A stretch of DNA of 9,305 nt from Sulfurovum sp. (GTDB taxonomy: Bacteria > Campylobacterota > Campylobacteria > Campylobacterales > Sulfurovaceae): contig JAGGRU010000135.1 of NCBI GenBank assembly GCA_021159425.1, positions 1-9,305 of the forward strand, read 5' to 3'. This document shows positions 1-5,991 of this stretch, piece by piece. A program made the position numbers and the translations under genes. Position 1 is the first letter of the stretch; every line of letters begins with the position of its first letter. The notes beneath the pieces were generated by a model. The model was not told where the DNA came from. It saw nothing but the letters and a program-made list of their open reading frames with translations, and made no database searches.

Positions 1-56
1 TAATTGAACCTTCTAAATGATGATGCAAAAAATAAATACAGGATATAAAGTTTAAG

Positions 57-518
57 ATGAATAAGTGTTATTGTAAAAGTGGATTGGATTTTGCTGAGTG
101 TTGTGAGCCTATTTTGAGAGTGGAGCAGGTAGCCCCGACAGCACTGAGTTTGATGAGGTCACGTTATTCTGCCTACTGTTTAGGTGATGTGAACTACCTT
201 CAAGCTACAACACATGACCATACATGGACAGATGACGAACTCAAGTTCATACAAGACTGGGCTGACAACAGTTTTTGGCAGCACTTGGAGATCGTTGATT
301 TCTCTGATGATATGGTGGAGTTTAAAGCCTATTATATTTTTGAGAATGTACAACATTTACATCATGAAAGATCTACCTTTTTAAAAGTAAACGATATGTG
401 GAAATATGTTGATGGTGAAATTTATGAAGATAAAGTAACACTTCTACGAAATGAAACATGTATCTGTGGAAGCGGAAAAAAATATAAACGTTGTTGCGCA
501 ACCCGCATTACAAAATAA
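57..518 (+). CDS. ychJ: YchJ family SEC-C motif protein
   Basis: The protein is 153 aa, matching the usual YchJ (UPF0225) length. It has a cysteine cluster at each end: C4, C6, C15, C16 at the N-terminus and C135, C137, C146, C147 in CICGSGKKYKRCC. The latter is a textbook SEC-C motif, a zinc-binding module also found at the end of SecA. Between them lies an NTF2-like domain (about residues 28-125) opening with the family pattern ALSLMRSRYSAYCLGD. The molecular function of YchJ is not established; zinc binding is inferred from the cysteines. The start at 57 places the first Cys pair directly at the N-terminus, as in the family. The ribosome site is weak (AGGAT at 40-44). It lies 55 nt upstream of mltB on the same strand and may or may not be cotranscribed with it. 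Confidence 0.92.
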   Translation: MNKCYCKSGLDFAECCEPILRVEQVAPTALSLMRSRYSAYCLGDVNYLQATTHDHTWTDDELKFIQDWADNSFWQHLEIVDFSDDMVEFKAYYIFENVQHLHHERSTFLKVNDMWKYVDGEIYEDKVTLLRNETCICGSGKKYKRCCATRITK

Positions 519-537
519 TGTATTAACAATGTAAAGA

Positions 538-543
538 TATACT
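538..543 (+). promoter_or_regulatory. Possible -10 box (TATACT) for the mltB operon
   Basis: TATACT lies in the 55-bp gap between ychJ and mltB, 30 nt before the mltB start. No convincing -35 box sits 17 nt upstream, which is common in Campylobacterota, where the -35 is poorly conserved. The assignment is tentative. Confidence 0.35.
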
Positions 544-573
544 ATCATCTATTAAAAATATTAGGAGGGGTAT

Positions 574-1599
574 ATGAAAAAAGCAATACTGTTTTTCTTG
601 ATGATGACTTTGATCTTATCTGCGAAAGACTATACAAAAAATCCAGCTACCCGTACCTTTATCAATAAACTGGTAAAGAAATATCATTATAAAAGAGCGG
701 ATCTTCATAAACTATTTTCAAAAGTAAAAGTACAAAAAACAGCACTGCGTGCATTTATACCACGAAAACAACAAAAACGCAGAAAAGATACCCGTACAGA
801 AGCCCAGAAAGCCAAAGCAAGAGAACTCTATAGAAAATATGGTCCCTGGGAGAGATACTCTCGGCTTAAACTTAGTCCTTCTCGTGTAAATAATGGTATA
901 AAGTTTGTAAAAAAATATCAAGATACATTTAAAACAGTAGAAAAAAAGTATGGTGTACCTAAAGAGTATATCGCTGCCATTATAGGAATTGAGAGTAATT
1001 ATGGTAAAAATGTAGGTAAATACCCTGTTTTTGATACCTTAACTACACTTTCTTTTGAAAAAAACAGAAGAAATAAATTTTTTAAAAAAGAGTTGATGCA
1101 TTTTATGCACCTTTGTAAAACACAAAAGATCAATCCTAAAAATGTGTATGGGTCTTATGCCGGTGCAATTGGTTTGGGACAGTTCATGCCTAGTAATTAT
1201 GAAGCTTACGGTGTTGACTTTAATGGCGATGGAAGAGTTACCTTACAAAGAAAACAGGATGCCATAGCCTCTGTTGCAAATTATTTTAAAAAGAATGGTT
1301 GGAGATCCGGAGAACCTGTTGCTACAAGAGTAAGTTATGAAGGAAAACGTTTTAGAAGATACAAAACAGGATACAGGAAGACGTATGAGCGTAAATATTT
1401 GAAAGGTATTGCTCCAAAAACCTGGTGGGATTATAAGGGGAAGGTCCGACTCATAAAACTTGAGAAAAAAACGTATGATGAACTTTGGTATGGTGCAAAA
1501 AACTTTTTTGTCATTACCAGGTATAATCACAGTTCTTATTATGCCATGGCGGTACATCAACTTGCAGGGAAGATCAAAGAGGGACTTCATGAAGATTAA
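574..1599 (+). CDS. mltB: Lytic murein transglycosylase B, periplasmic
   Basis: This 341-aa enzyme should cleave the MurNAc-GlcNAc bond of peptidoglycan, leaving 1,6-anhydroMurNAc ends. A signal peptide covers about residues 1-17. There is no lipobox cysteine, so unlike E. coli MltB it is probably soluble in the periplasm. The catalytic Glu is E140 in GIESNYG. Other MltB hallmarks are SYAGAIGLGQFMPSNY (194-209), the calcium-binding EF-hand-like loop DFNGDGRVTL (215-224), SVANYFKKNGW (233-243) and the C-terminal ITRYNHSSYYAMAVHQLA. Residues about 64-90 form a very Lys/Arg-rich stretch before the catalytic domain, which may bind the cell wall or act as a linker. The start has a strong ribosome site (GGAGG at 564-568). 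It is the first gene of the tight cluster, and its 3' end overlaps rlmH by 11 nt. Confidence 0.93.
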   Translation: MKKAILFFLMMTLILSAKDYTKNPATRTFINKLVKKYHYKRADLHKLFSKVKVQKTALRAFIPRKQQKRRKDTRTEAQKAKARELYRKYGPWERYSRLKLSPSRVNNGIKFVKKYQDTFKTVEKKYGVPKEYIAAIIGIESNYGKNVGKYPVFDTLTTLSFEKNRRNKFFKKELMHFMHLCKTQKINPKNVYGSYAGAIGLGQFMPSNYEAYGVDFNGDGRVTLQRKQDAIASVANYFKKNGWRSGEPVATRVSYEGKRFRRYKTGYRKTYERKYLKGIAPKTWWDYKGKVRLIKLEKKTYDELWYGAKNFFVITRYNHSSYYAMAVHQLAGKIKEGLHED

Positions 1600-2050
1600 C
1601 GTTATCATTATAGATAAAAAGGGAAAAGACAAACTTTATGCAGGACTTATTGAACATTATATAAAAATAGCAAAACCTTTTGCTAAAGTGGAAGTGATAG
1701 AGCTTTTTGACAAAGAGATAACAAAAGCACATGATATTTCACCCCAGGCAGCTCAAAGATCTTATACAAAAGCTTTAGAAAAATATTTAGGTTCCGGGGT
1801 AAATATTGCTTTAGATCCTTCGTCAAAAGAGGTAGATTCTCACAATTTTGCAAATCTGCTTAAGGATAGCGTGACAGTAAACTTCTTCATTGGCGGTGCA
1901 TACGGCTTTGAGAGGGATTTTTTAGATAAATGTAATAATGCCATATCATTTGGTAAAATAACGCTTTCACATAAACTGGTGAAAGTTGTTTTATTGGAGC
2001 AGATATTCAGAGGGCTTACAATTAACAATAATCATCCATATCATAAATAG
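1589..2050 (+). CDS. rlmH: 23S rRNA (pseudouridine1915-N3)-methyltransferase RlmH
   Basis: RlmH is a SPOUT-class, SAM-dependent enzyme that methylates N3 of pseudouridine 1915 in helix 69 of 23S rRNA, acting on assembled 70S ribosomes. The 153-aa product matches the family length of about 155 aa. The SAM-binding knot includes IGGAYGF (101-107), and the family's C-terminal signature is present as HPYHK (149-153). The open frame extends upstream to 1460, but the start at 1589 is chosen for three reasons: it gives the canonical N-terminus MKINVIIIDK, the length fits, and AAGAGGG lies just ahead at 1577-1583. That start lies inside the end of mltB (11-nt overlap, different frame), suggesting translational coupling. 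The dksA start follows the stop by 10 nt. Confidence 0.94.
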   Translation: MKINVIIIDKKGKDKLYAGLIEHYIKIAKPFAKVEVIELFDKEITKAHDISPQAAQRSYTKALEKYLGSGVNIALDPSSKEVDSHNFANLLKDSVTVNFFIGGAYGFERDFLDKCNNAISFGKITLSHKLVKVVLLEQIFRGLTINNNHPYHK

Positions 2051-2060
2051 GGAAAGATAT

Positions 2061-2417
2061 ATGTTAACAAAAGTAGAGTTAGAAACATTTCAAAATAAGT
2101 TATTGGACAGAAGAGTTCAAATAGAAAAAAACCTTAACGGTACGGCACTTGAATTAGAGGGAATGAGAAGCCTTGAATTGAATGATGAAGGTGATCATGC
2201 TGCAACTTCTGCAAAAACAGTTGTAGATAGTGCTATTTTAGTACAACAGCGTAAAGAATTAAACGAAATTGAACTTGCTTTAGATAAAATAAAAGCAGGG
2301 ACTTATGGTATTTGTGAAATGTGTGAAGAGCCTATAGGCTTACCACGTTTGGAAGTTAAGAATTTTGCACGTTTTTGTATTGCATGCCGGGAGATCACTG
2401 AAAAAGAACAACAATAA
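2061..2417 (+). CDS. dksA: DksA-type RNA polymerase-binding transcription factor
   Basis: The protein is 118 aa. DksA proteins enter the secondary channel of RNA polymerase and, with ppGpp, retune transcription during the stringent response. Residues about 1-80 form the coiled-coil arm. Its tip carries D42-E-G-D45-H-A47, matching the DxxDxA tip needed for activity in E. coli DksA. The C-terminal zinc finger is C85-x2-C88-x17-C106-x2-C109, a complete four-Cys type. The frame is open upstream to 1986 inside rlmH, but the start at 2061 follows a ribosome site (AGGGA, 2049-2053) that overlaps the rlmH stop and gives the normal compact N-terminus. At 118 aa it is shorter than E. coli DksA (151 aa), as is usual in Campylobacterota. 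A shorter TraR-like role is less likely because a full coiled coil is present. Confidence 0.9.
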   Translation: MLTKVELETFQNKLLDRRVQIEKNLNGTALELEGMRSLELNDEGDHAATSAKTVVDSAILVQQRKELNEIELALDKIKAGTYGICEMCEEPIGLPRLEVKNFARFCIACREITEKEQQ

Positions 2418-2427
2418 AGGATAGAAC

Positions 2428-3465
2428 ATGAGATTGGGTCTATATATATTTGCTGCATTAACACTTATCGCAATTATGGGTGCATTTGCATATACCATTA
2501 ATCCAAATAACTATATCGTAGAGATACTGGGGATCAATTTTAATTTTCCTGTAGCTGTATGGTTTACATTGCCAATGGTATTTTTACTTGTATTTACGAT
2601 CATACATATGGTTTTTTACTCTTTAAAAAGTTATTTTAAACTTAAAAAATGGCACAGAGATGCAGCGACTTTGGATGATGCTCTTTACTGGTCTGTAGTA
2701 AATGAGCCCAAAGAACAAAAATATGCTATACCGGAAATTGCGACTTCAGCAGCACTTTTGGGGAAGTCTGATGTTACTGTTCTGGATACGGTTGAGGGTC
2801 TTAGTCCAAGACTGGCAAAAGTAATCAATATTACTAATAAAATAAAGAATGGTGAGTACGTTGATCTTAAAGAACAGAAGATGGCAAAAGTATTTAATGA
2901 AGGTAATTCACTTCTTATAAATAACAGACTCAATCGTCTGAAAGCAGATGATAAATTTGTTGAGGATGTGATGAAATCATCTTCATCATTCTCTGATGAG
3001 GTACGTGCTGAAGCGCTGGCAATTTTTGCAAGTAAAGAGACATTCTTTAAGGCACGTAAATATCACAAGATCTTTGATGTTAAAAATTTCTTTGTAATGT
3101 TAAATAGAGTACATAATGCTAATGAAGAAGATGTAGAATTAACAAGTGAAATTCTTAATGATTTTGTTTCCGCCTTAAAGCTTTCATGTCAGGATTTTGC
3201 AAATATAGCGAATATCACTAAGAAATTGTTCAGACCGGATGAAAATTTAGCACTCTTTAAAAAATATCAGAGCGATAATCCTAAAGCACAGGCTGCATAT
3301 TTATATCTGTTATTTGAATATGAACTTATGGATGGAGCATCGGCATATTTAGACGAGCAAGATGAGTATGAATTTGCACAATTTAGAGCACTTTATGATT
3401 TGAAACAAAGTCAGAAAAATTATAAACTTGAAGATCTGATAGATATAAACGCTATTTGTAAATAA
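2428..3465 (+). CDS. LapA-like N-terminal membrane protein with long helical cytoplasmic domain, function unknown
   Basis: The protein is 345 aa. Two hydrophobic segments (about 4-24 and 41-65) flank a short loop, INPNNYIVEILGINFNF, which resembles the LapA domain (DUF1049): helix, N-P-x-x-V-like loop, helix. A basic stretch (KSYFKLKKWHR, 67-77) then suggests the remainder is cytoplasmic. Residues 80-345 are predicted to be mostly helical and lack clear catalytic motifs. They have only two cysteines (254, 344), so no zinc finger or rubredoxin-like site. The helical repeats could be TPR-like, but no clean TPR consensus was found. The ribosome site AAAGGA lies at 2417-2422. It sits 10 nt after dksA and 8 nt before dus. 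As I recall, C. jejuni also has a membrane protein between its DksA and Dus genes, so the position appears conserved. A link to LapA/LapB-type envelope control is speculation. Confidence 0.75.
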   Translation: MRLGLYIFAALTLIAIMGAFAYTINPNNYIVEILGINFNFPVAVWFTLPMVFLLVFTIIHMVFYSLKSYFKLKKWHRDAATLDDALYWSVVNEPKEQKYAIPEIATSAALLGKSDVTVLDTVEGLSPRLAKVINITNKIKNGEYVDLKEQKMAKVFNEGNSLLINNRLNRLKADDKFVEDVMKSSSSFSDEVRAEALAIFASKETFFKARKYHKIFDVKNFFVMLNRVHNANEEDVELTSEILNDFVSALKLSCQDFANIANITKKLFRPDENLALFKKYQSDNPKAQAAYLYLLFEYELMDGASAYLDEQDEYEFAQFRALYDLKQSQKNYKLEDLIDINAICK

Positions 3466-3473
3466 AAGATAGT

Positions 3474-4424
3474 ATGGCAACACTGGACTTTTCTAATCCC
3501 CTCTACGCTTTAGCCCCTCTTGCGGGCTTTACAGACCTTCCTTTCCGTTCTGTTGTTAAGAAGTTTGGTGTTGATCTTACTGTAAGTGAGATGATCAGCT
3601 CCAATGCTTTAGTGCACAAAAGTAAGAAAACATACCGTATGTTGGAAAAGAATCCCATAGAAAACCCATACTCCATACAAATTGCAGGTTCTGACTTGGA
3701 TGTCATTAGGCAAGCAGTGGAGATCATCAATGAAAGAGACGATGTAGATATCATCGATCTAAATTGTGGTTGTCCTGCACCTAAAGTGGTAAATAATCTT
3801 CAGGGATCTTCTTTGTTGACCGATTTATCTCAAATGGCAAAAGTAATAGAGACTATTAAAAAATACTCCAACAAAGAGTATACTTCAGTGAAGTTCCGTT
3901 TAGGCTTTAATGAAAAAAATCATGAAGAGATAGCAAGGATCTGTCAAGAGTCAGGTGCAGACTACATTGCTGTACATGGAAGAACCAGAGCAGGCAGATA
4001 CAAGGCACCTGTAGATTATGATGCGATCGCAGAGGTTAAACGTGCTGTGTCTATTCCTGTGCTTGCCAACGGAGACATAGACTCACCAGCTAAAGCAAAA
4101 TGGGTACTGGAACATACAGGTGCAGACGGTCTGATGATAGGACGTGCAGCGGTGGGTAAACCCTGGATATTTAAACAGATCAAAGAGGGTATGGAAGAAG
4201 CAAGTCCGGAACTCATAAAAGAAGTGGTGTTAGAACATTTCGATCAAATGATAAAACATTATGATAAATATGGTGCTATCATCTTTAGAAAAAATCTGCA
4301 TTCTTACTCTAAGGCGGGATACCAAGGTGCATCTGTATTTAGAAATCTGGTAAATCGAATTGAAGATCCTGCTGAAATGAGGGGAGTGATAGATGAGTTC
4401 TTTTCTCAAGAGTTCATCTCTTAG
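3474..4424 (+). CDS. dus: tRNA-dihydrouridine synthase (DusB/NifR3-like)
   Basis: This 316-aa flavoenzyme reduces uridines to dihydrouridine in the D-loop of tRNA, using FMN and NADPH. It is a TIM barrel with these visible motifs: APLAGFTDLPFR (14-25, FMN binding), DLNCGCP (95-101) with catalytic C100, K140 in VKFRLGF, H168 in AVHGRTR, VLANGDI (196-202), and the phosphate-binding GLMIGRAAVGKPWIF (219-233). The helical tRNA-binding C-terminal domain contains FRKNLHSYSKAGY. Motif spacing is closest to DusB/NifR3, the ancestral bacterial type; which uridines it modifies cannot be told from sequence. The start is 8 nt after the preceding gene with only a weak ribosome site, so translation is probably coupled. 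Its last codons overlap a probable terminator hairpin. Confidence 0.93.
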   Translation: MATLDFSNPLYALAPLAGFTDLPFRSVVKKFGVDLTVSEMISSNALVHKSKKTYRMLEKNPIENPYSIQIAGSDLDVIRQAVEIINERDDVDIIDLNCGCPAPKVVNNLQGSSLLTDLSQMAKVIETIKKYSNKEYTSVKFRLGFNEKNHEEIARICQESGADYIAVHGRTRAGRYKAPVDYDAIAEVKRAVSIPVLANGDIDSPAKAKWVLEHTGADGLMIGRAAVGKPWIFKQIKEGMEEASPELIKEVVLEHFDQMIKHYDKYGAIIFRKNLHSYSKAGYQGASVFRNLVNRIEDPAEMRGVIDEFFSQEFIS

Positions 4425-4430
4425 GTTTTT
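4391..4430 (+). terminator. Probable intrinsic terminator overlapping the dus 3' end
   Basis: A 12-bp hairpin is formed by AGATGAGTTCTT (4391-4402) and AAGAGTTCATCT (4408-4419), with two G-T wobbles and the 5-nt loop TTCTC. A run of five T follows at 4426-4430, six nt after the stem. The stem lies within the last codons of dus. The gap to the T-run is a little long and the stem is AT-rich, so it may be only moderately efficient. It fits the end of the mltB-dus cluster, because the next gene has its own promoter. Confidence 0.5.
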
Positions 4431-4443
4431 ACTTCTCTAAGAC

Positions 4444-4457
4444 TTGATACTCATCAA
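4444..4457 (+). promoter_or_regulatory. FNR/CRP-family operator, perfect TTGAT-N4-ATCAA palindrome
   Basis: TTGATACTCATCAA is an exact match to the FNR consensus TTGAT-N4-ATCAA. It is centred between 4450 and 4451. If transcription starts 7 nt after the TATAAT box at 4480-4485 (about 4492), the site is centred at -41.5, the standard position for class II activation by FNR. No -35 hexamer is present at the right spacing, as expected for an activator-dependent promoter. The regulator itself is not in this window. Confidence 0.65.
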
Positions 4458-4479
4458 ATGGATAAACAGTAAAATAGAC

Positions 4480-4485
4480 TATAAT
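4480..4485 (+). promoter_or_regulatory. -10 box (TATAAT) for the CopD-like gene
   Basis: A perfect TATAAT lies 26 nt upstream of the start codon at 4512, predicting a short leader of about 20 nt. AAGG at 4501-4504 is the likely ribosome site. The box is preceded by an FNR-type palindrome instead of a -35 box. Confidence 0.6.
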
Positions 4486-4511
4486 CTCGCAATTTAACTC
4501 AAGGTAAACTC

Positions 4512-4928
4512 ATGACTTTTGTACTTATTAAAACCATTCATATTTTTGCAGCATTCATTTACGGAGGTTTTCTCATCGTAGACAATCTTTTTTTGGTAAA
4601 GATCAAAAAATCATACAATGAAGAAGAGCATAAAGAAATCAGAGAATCTTTTATGAAGTATGTACGTAATGTAGTACCACCGGCTTTAATAGTTGCTGTA
4701 CTTACAGGACTTTACCTTATTACTCAAGTCTTTGGTCCTATAAGTGAAGAGGGAATGAGTAGCTTTCAAATGCTCCTTTCTCTCAAAGCATTTTTAGGTA
4801 TCTGGCTGGGGATCAGAGGATTCTTACAAGTTTATATGGGCATTCAGCCTTTAGTCTTTAAAAGTCATGTATTACCGTTTTCTTTTGTGATCACGATCAT
4901 CTTTTTGTCGCAATTTATGTATATTTAA
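4512..4928 (+). CDS. Small four-helix membrane protein, CopD-like
   Basis: The protein is 138 aa with four predicted membrane helices (about 4-28, 53-74, 85-108, 118-137). The first carries KTIHIFAAFIYGGF with H10, resembling the conserved His-containing first helix of CopD-type and related small membrane proteins (L-H-x-x-x-x-x-x-x-G-G). K92 in SLKAFLG of helix 3 also fits that pattern. CopD relatives are linked to copper uptake or heme/cytochrome membrane functions, but this short form lacks a CopC partner nearby. Copper transport is therefore only a possibility. The gene is single, with its own promoter carrying a perfect FNR-type operator, which points to control by oxygen, nitric oxide or a similar redox signal. 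An unrelated short membrane family is an alternative. Confidence 0.6.
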   Translation: MTFVLIKTIHIFAAFIYGGFLIVDNLFLVKIKKSYNEEEHKEIRESFMKYVRNVVPPALIVAVLTGLYLITQVFGPISEEGMSSFQMLLSLKAFLGIWLGIRGFLQVYMGIQPLVFKSHVLPFSFVITIIFLSQFMYI

Positions 4929-4959
4929 TTAGACATAAATTAATTACCAGAAAAGTGTA

Positions 4960-5095
4960 TCAGGTAGTAAATAAATTTTGTTCTAATTCCAAGAGTCGTT
5001 TTTTCAAAGGCAACCCTCCGGCATAGTCTATCATAGGTGCCTAAGATAAACTCTCCATAGTTTGTTTTGTAGTATTGTATATTGATCCGATTCAT
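4960..5095 (-). pseudogene. ogt: Remnant of O6-methylguanine-DNA methyltransferase (internal deletion and frameshift)
   Basis: On the minus strand an ATG at 5095 begins MNRINIQYYKTNYGEFILG followed by TYD. This matches the N-terminus of Ogt/Ada-type methyltransferases (YKTxYGELILGSxD...). In another frame, from about 5028 down to a TGA at 4960, the DNA reads DYAGGLPLKKRLLELEQ and then NLFTT-stop. This matches the family's C-terminus (GYAGGLxxKKxLLELE), which normally follows the PCHR active site. The two ends meet at about 5020-5040, where CTATG occurs twice, 6 nt apart between copies. The whole core, including PCHR and the DNA-binding helix, is missing (roughly 120 codons by recall of the family length). 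The first frame runs on to a TAA at 4940 as a 51-aa nonsense fusion. The intact protein would have repaired O6-alkylguanine; this copy cannot. Confidence 0.8.
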
Positions 5096-5192
5096 CGTTC
5101 GTAGTATATCATAGTAGGAATTTTTTAGCTGCCTCTGCGAGGGTGTTCGGTTTAAATGCTATAATTTCAAATTAATTTTTGGAGCAATATAA
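5096..5192. other. Intergenic region between the ogt remnant and the TauE/SafE gene
   Basis: This segment was once a divergent promoter region. On the minus strand, TATGAT (5113-5108) and TATACT (5108-5103) lie just ahead of the ogt remnant and could be relics of its promoter. On the plus strand it holds the extended -10 promoter of the exporter gene. A tiny CCTC-TGC-GAGG inverted repeat at about 5132-5142 lacks a T-run and is probably chance. Confidence 0.4.
5157..5165 (+). promoter_or_regulatory. Extended -10 promoter (TGCTATAAT) for the TauE/SafE gene
   Basis: TGCTATAAT is a perfect extended -10 element 27 nt before the start codon at 5193. No -35 hexamer is visible, and extended -10 promoters often do without one. 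The ribosome site GGAG follows at 5181-5184, 8 nt before the ATG. Confidence 0.65.
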
Positions 5193-5933
5193 ATGGTCAT
5201 AGAACTCATACTGGTTGGTATCTTTATCGGTACGATGTCAGGCTTTTTTGGTATTGGCGGAGGGATGATCCTTGTGCCTATACTTTTGGTACTTGGCTTT
5301 GATATTAAAGATGCCATTGGTATCTCTATTGTGCAAATGGTATTTTCTTCCATATATGGTTCATACCTTAACCATAAAAAAGGCTCCCTCATCATTGGTG
5401 AAGGGATCTTTGTCGGTATAGGTGGCTTTGCAGGTGGATTTGTTGGCGGGTATGTTACTGACTATATTTCAGATGTAGTGTTACAGTTTACTTTCTTTGG
5501 ACTACTGCTTTTTGCACTCTTTAGACTCTTCTATTCTCAAAATCATGAAGATGATTCACAAACAAAAACACTCAATAAAGGCTTGCTTTTATCTCTGGGA
5601 GTGATCATAGGTATTTTCTCCATTACACTGGGAATCGGTGGTTCTATTATTTTGACCCCTGTTTTAGTGGGCTTGTTGCATTATCCTCTAAAGAAAGCAG
5701 TTTCAGCAGGTTTGTTCTTTGTAGCATTCTCTTCCGTGGCAGGGATGATGAGTAGATTAAGCTCCGGAACCATAGATTTTAACAATGGACTTGTCGTAGC
5801 AGTCGCTTCACTGCTGGGTGTGACACTGGGTATTTGGCTCAAAGATCATGTGACATCCAAAAATCATAAGATGGCACTGTTGGCACTGTATGTGTTTGCT
5901 TTGGGAATGTTAGTAAAAAAGATATGGTTTTAG
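5193..5933 (+). CDS. TauE/SafE family anion (sulfite/organosulfonate) permease
   Basis: The protein is 246 aa, with seven or eight predicted membrane helices. TauE/SafE proteins move sulfite, sulfoacetate, taurine-derived or similar anions across the inner membrane. The internal duplication typical of the family is clear: GFFGIGGGMILVPILLVLG (18-36) is echoed by ITLGIGGSIILTPVLVGL (144-161). Each copy is followed by a similar segment (IKDAIGISIVQMVFSSIYG and LKKAVSAGLFFVAFSSVAG). A hydrophilic loop at about 114-128 separates the halves. The substrate cannot be read from sequence; sulfite export would suit a sulfur oxidiser, but no sulfur-oxidation gene is adjacent. It has its own extended -10 promoter, and a GC-rich palindrome begins 4 nt after its stop. 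Confidence 0.88.
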   Translation: MVIELILVGIFIGTMSGFFGIGGGMILVPILLVLGFDIKDAIGISIVQMVFSSIYGSYLNHKKGSLIIGEGIFVGIGGFAGGFVGGYVTDYISDVVLQFTFFGLLLFALFRLFYSQNHEDDSQTKTLNKGLLLSLGVIIGIFSITLGIGGSIILTPVLVGLLHYPLKKAVSAGLFFVAFSSVAGMMSRLSSGTIDFNNGLVVAVASLLGVTLGIWLKDHVTSKNHKMALLALYVFALGMLVKKIWF

Positions 5934-5936
5934 TAG

Positions 5937-5958
5937 GTCGGGGTGTCCCCACCCCGAC
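5937..5958. repeat. GC-rich palindrome (REP-like element or 3' hairpin)
   Basis: GTCGGGGT (5937-5944) and ACCCCGAC (5951-5958) form a perfect 8-bp stem around the loop GTCCCC. It is much more GC-rich than its surroundings and starts 4 nt after the exporter stop codon. No T-run follows on either strand, so it is not a standard intrinsic terminator. Such short extragenic palindromes often occur in many genomic copies; only one is present here. It may also protect the 3' end of the upstream mRNA. Confidence 0.55.
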
Positions 5959-5991
5959 GTTAGAATATAGATTAAAGGATAATAGTTAACA

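Noticed and set aside
1..56. Possible end of an upstream gene
   Set aside because: Several frames close within the first 48 bases and none gives enough residues to identify.
523..535. TTAAC-AAT-GTAAA upstream of mltB, recalling the C. jejuni NssR site TTAAC-N4-GTTAA
   Set aside because: The spacer is 3 nt instead of 4, the right half is imperfect, and it would sit too close to the predicted start site.
1243..1632. 129-codon open frame on the minus strand
   Set aside because: It lies entirely opposite mltB and rlmH, which have clear motifs; no ribosome site or recognisable protein features support it.
5132..5142. CCTC-TGC-GAGG inverted repeat
   Set aside because: A 4-bp stem without a T-run is expected by chance.
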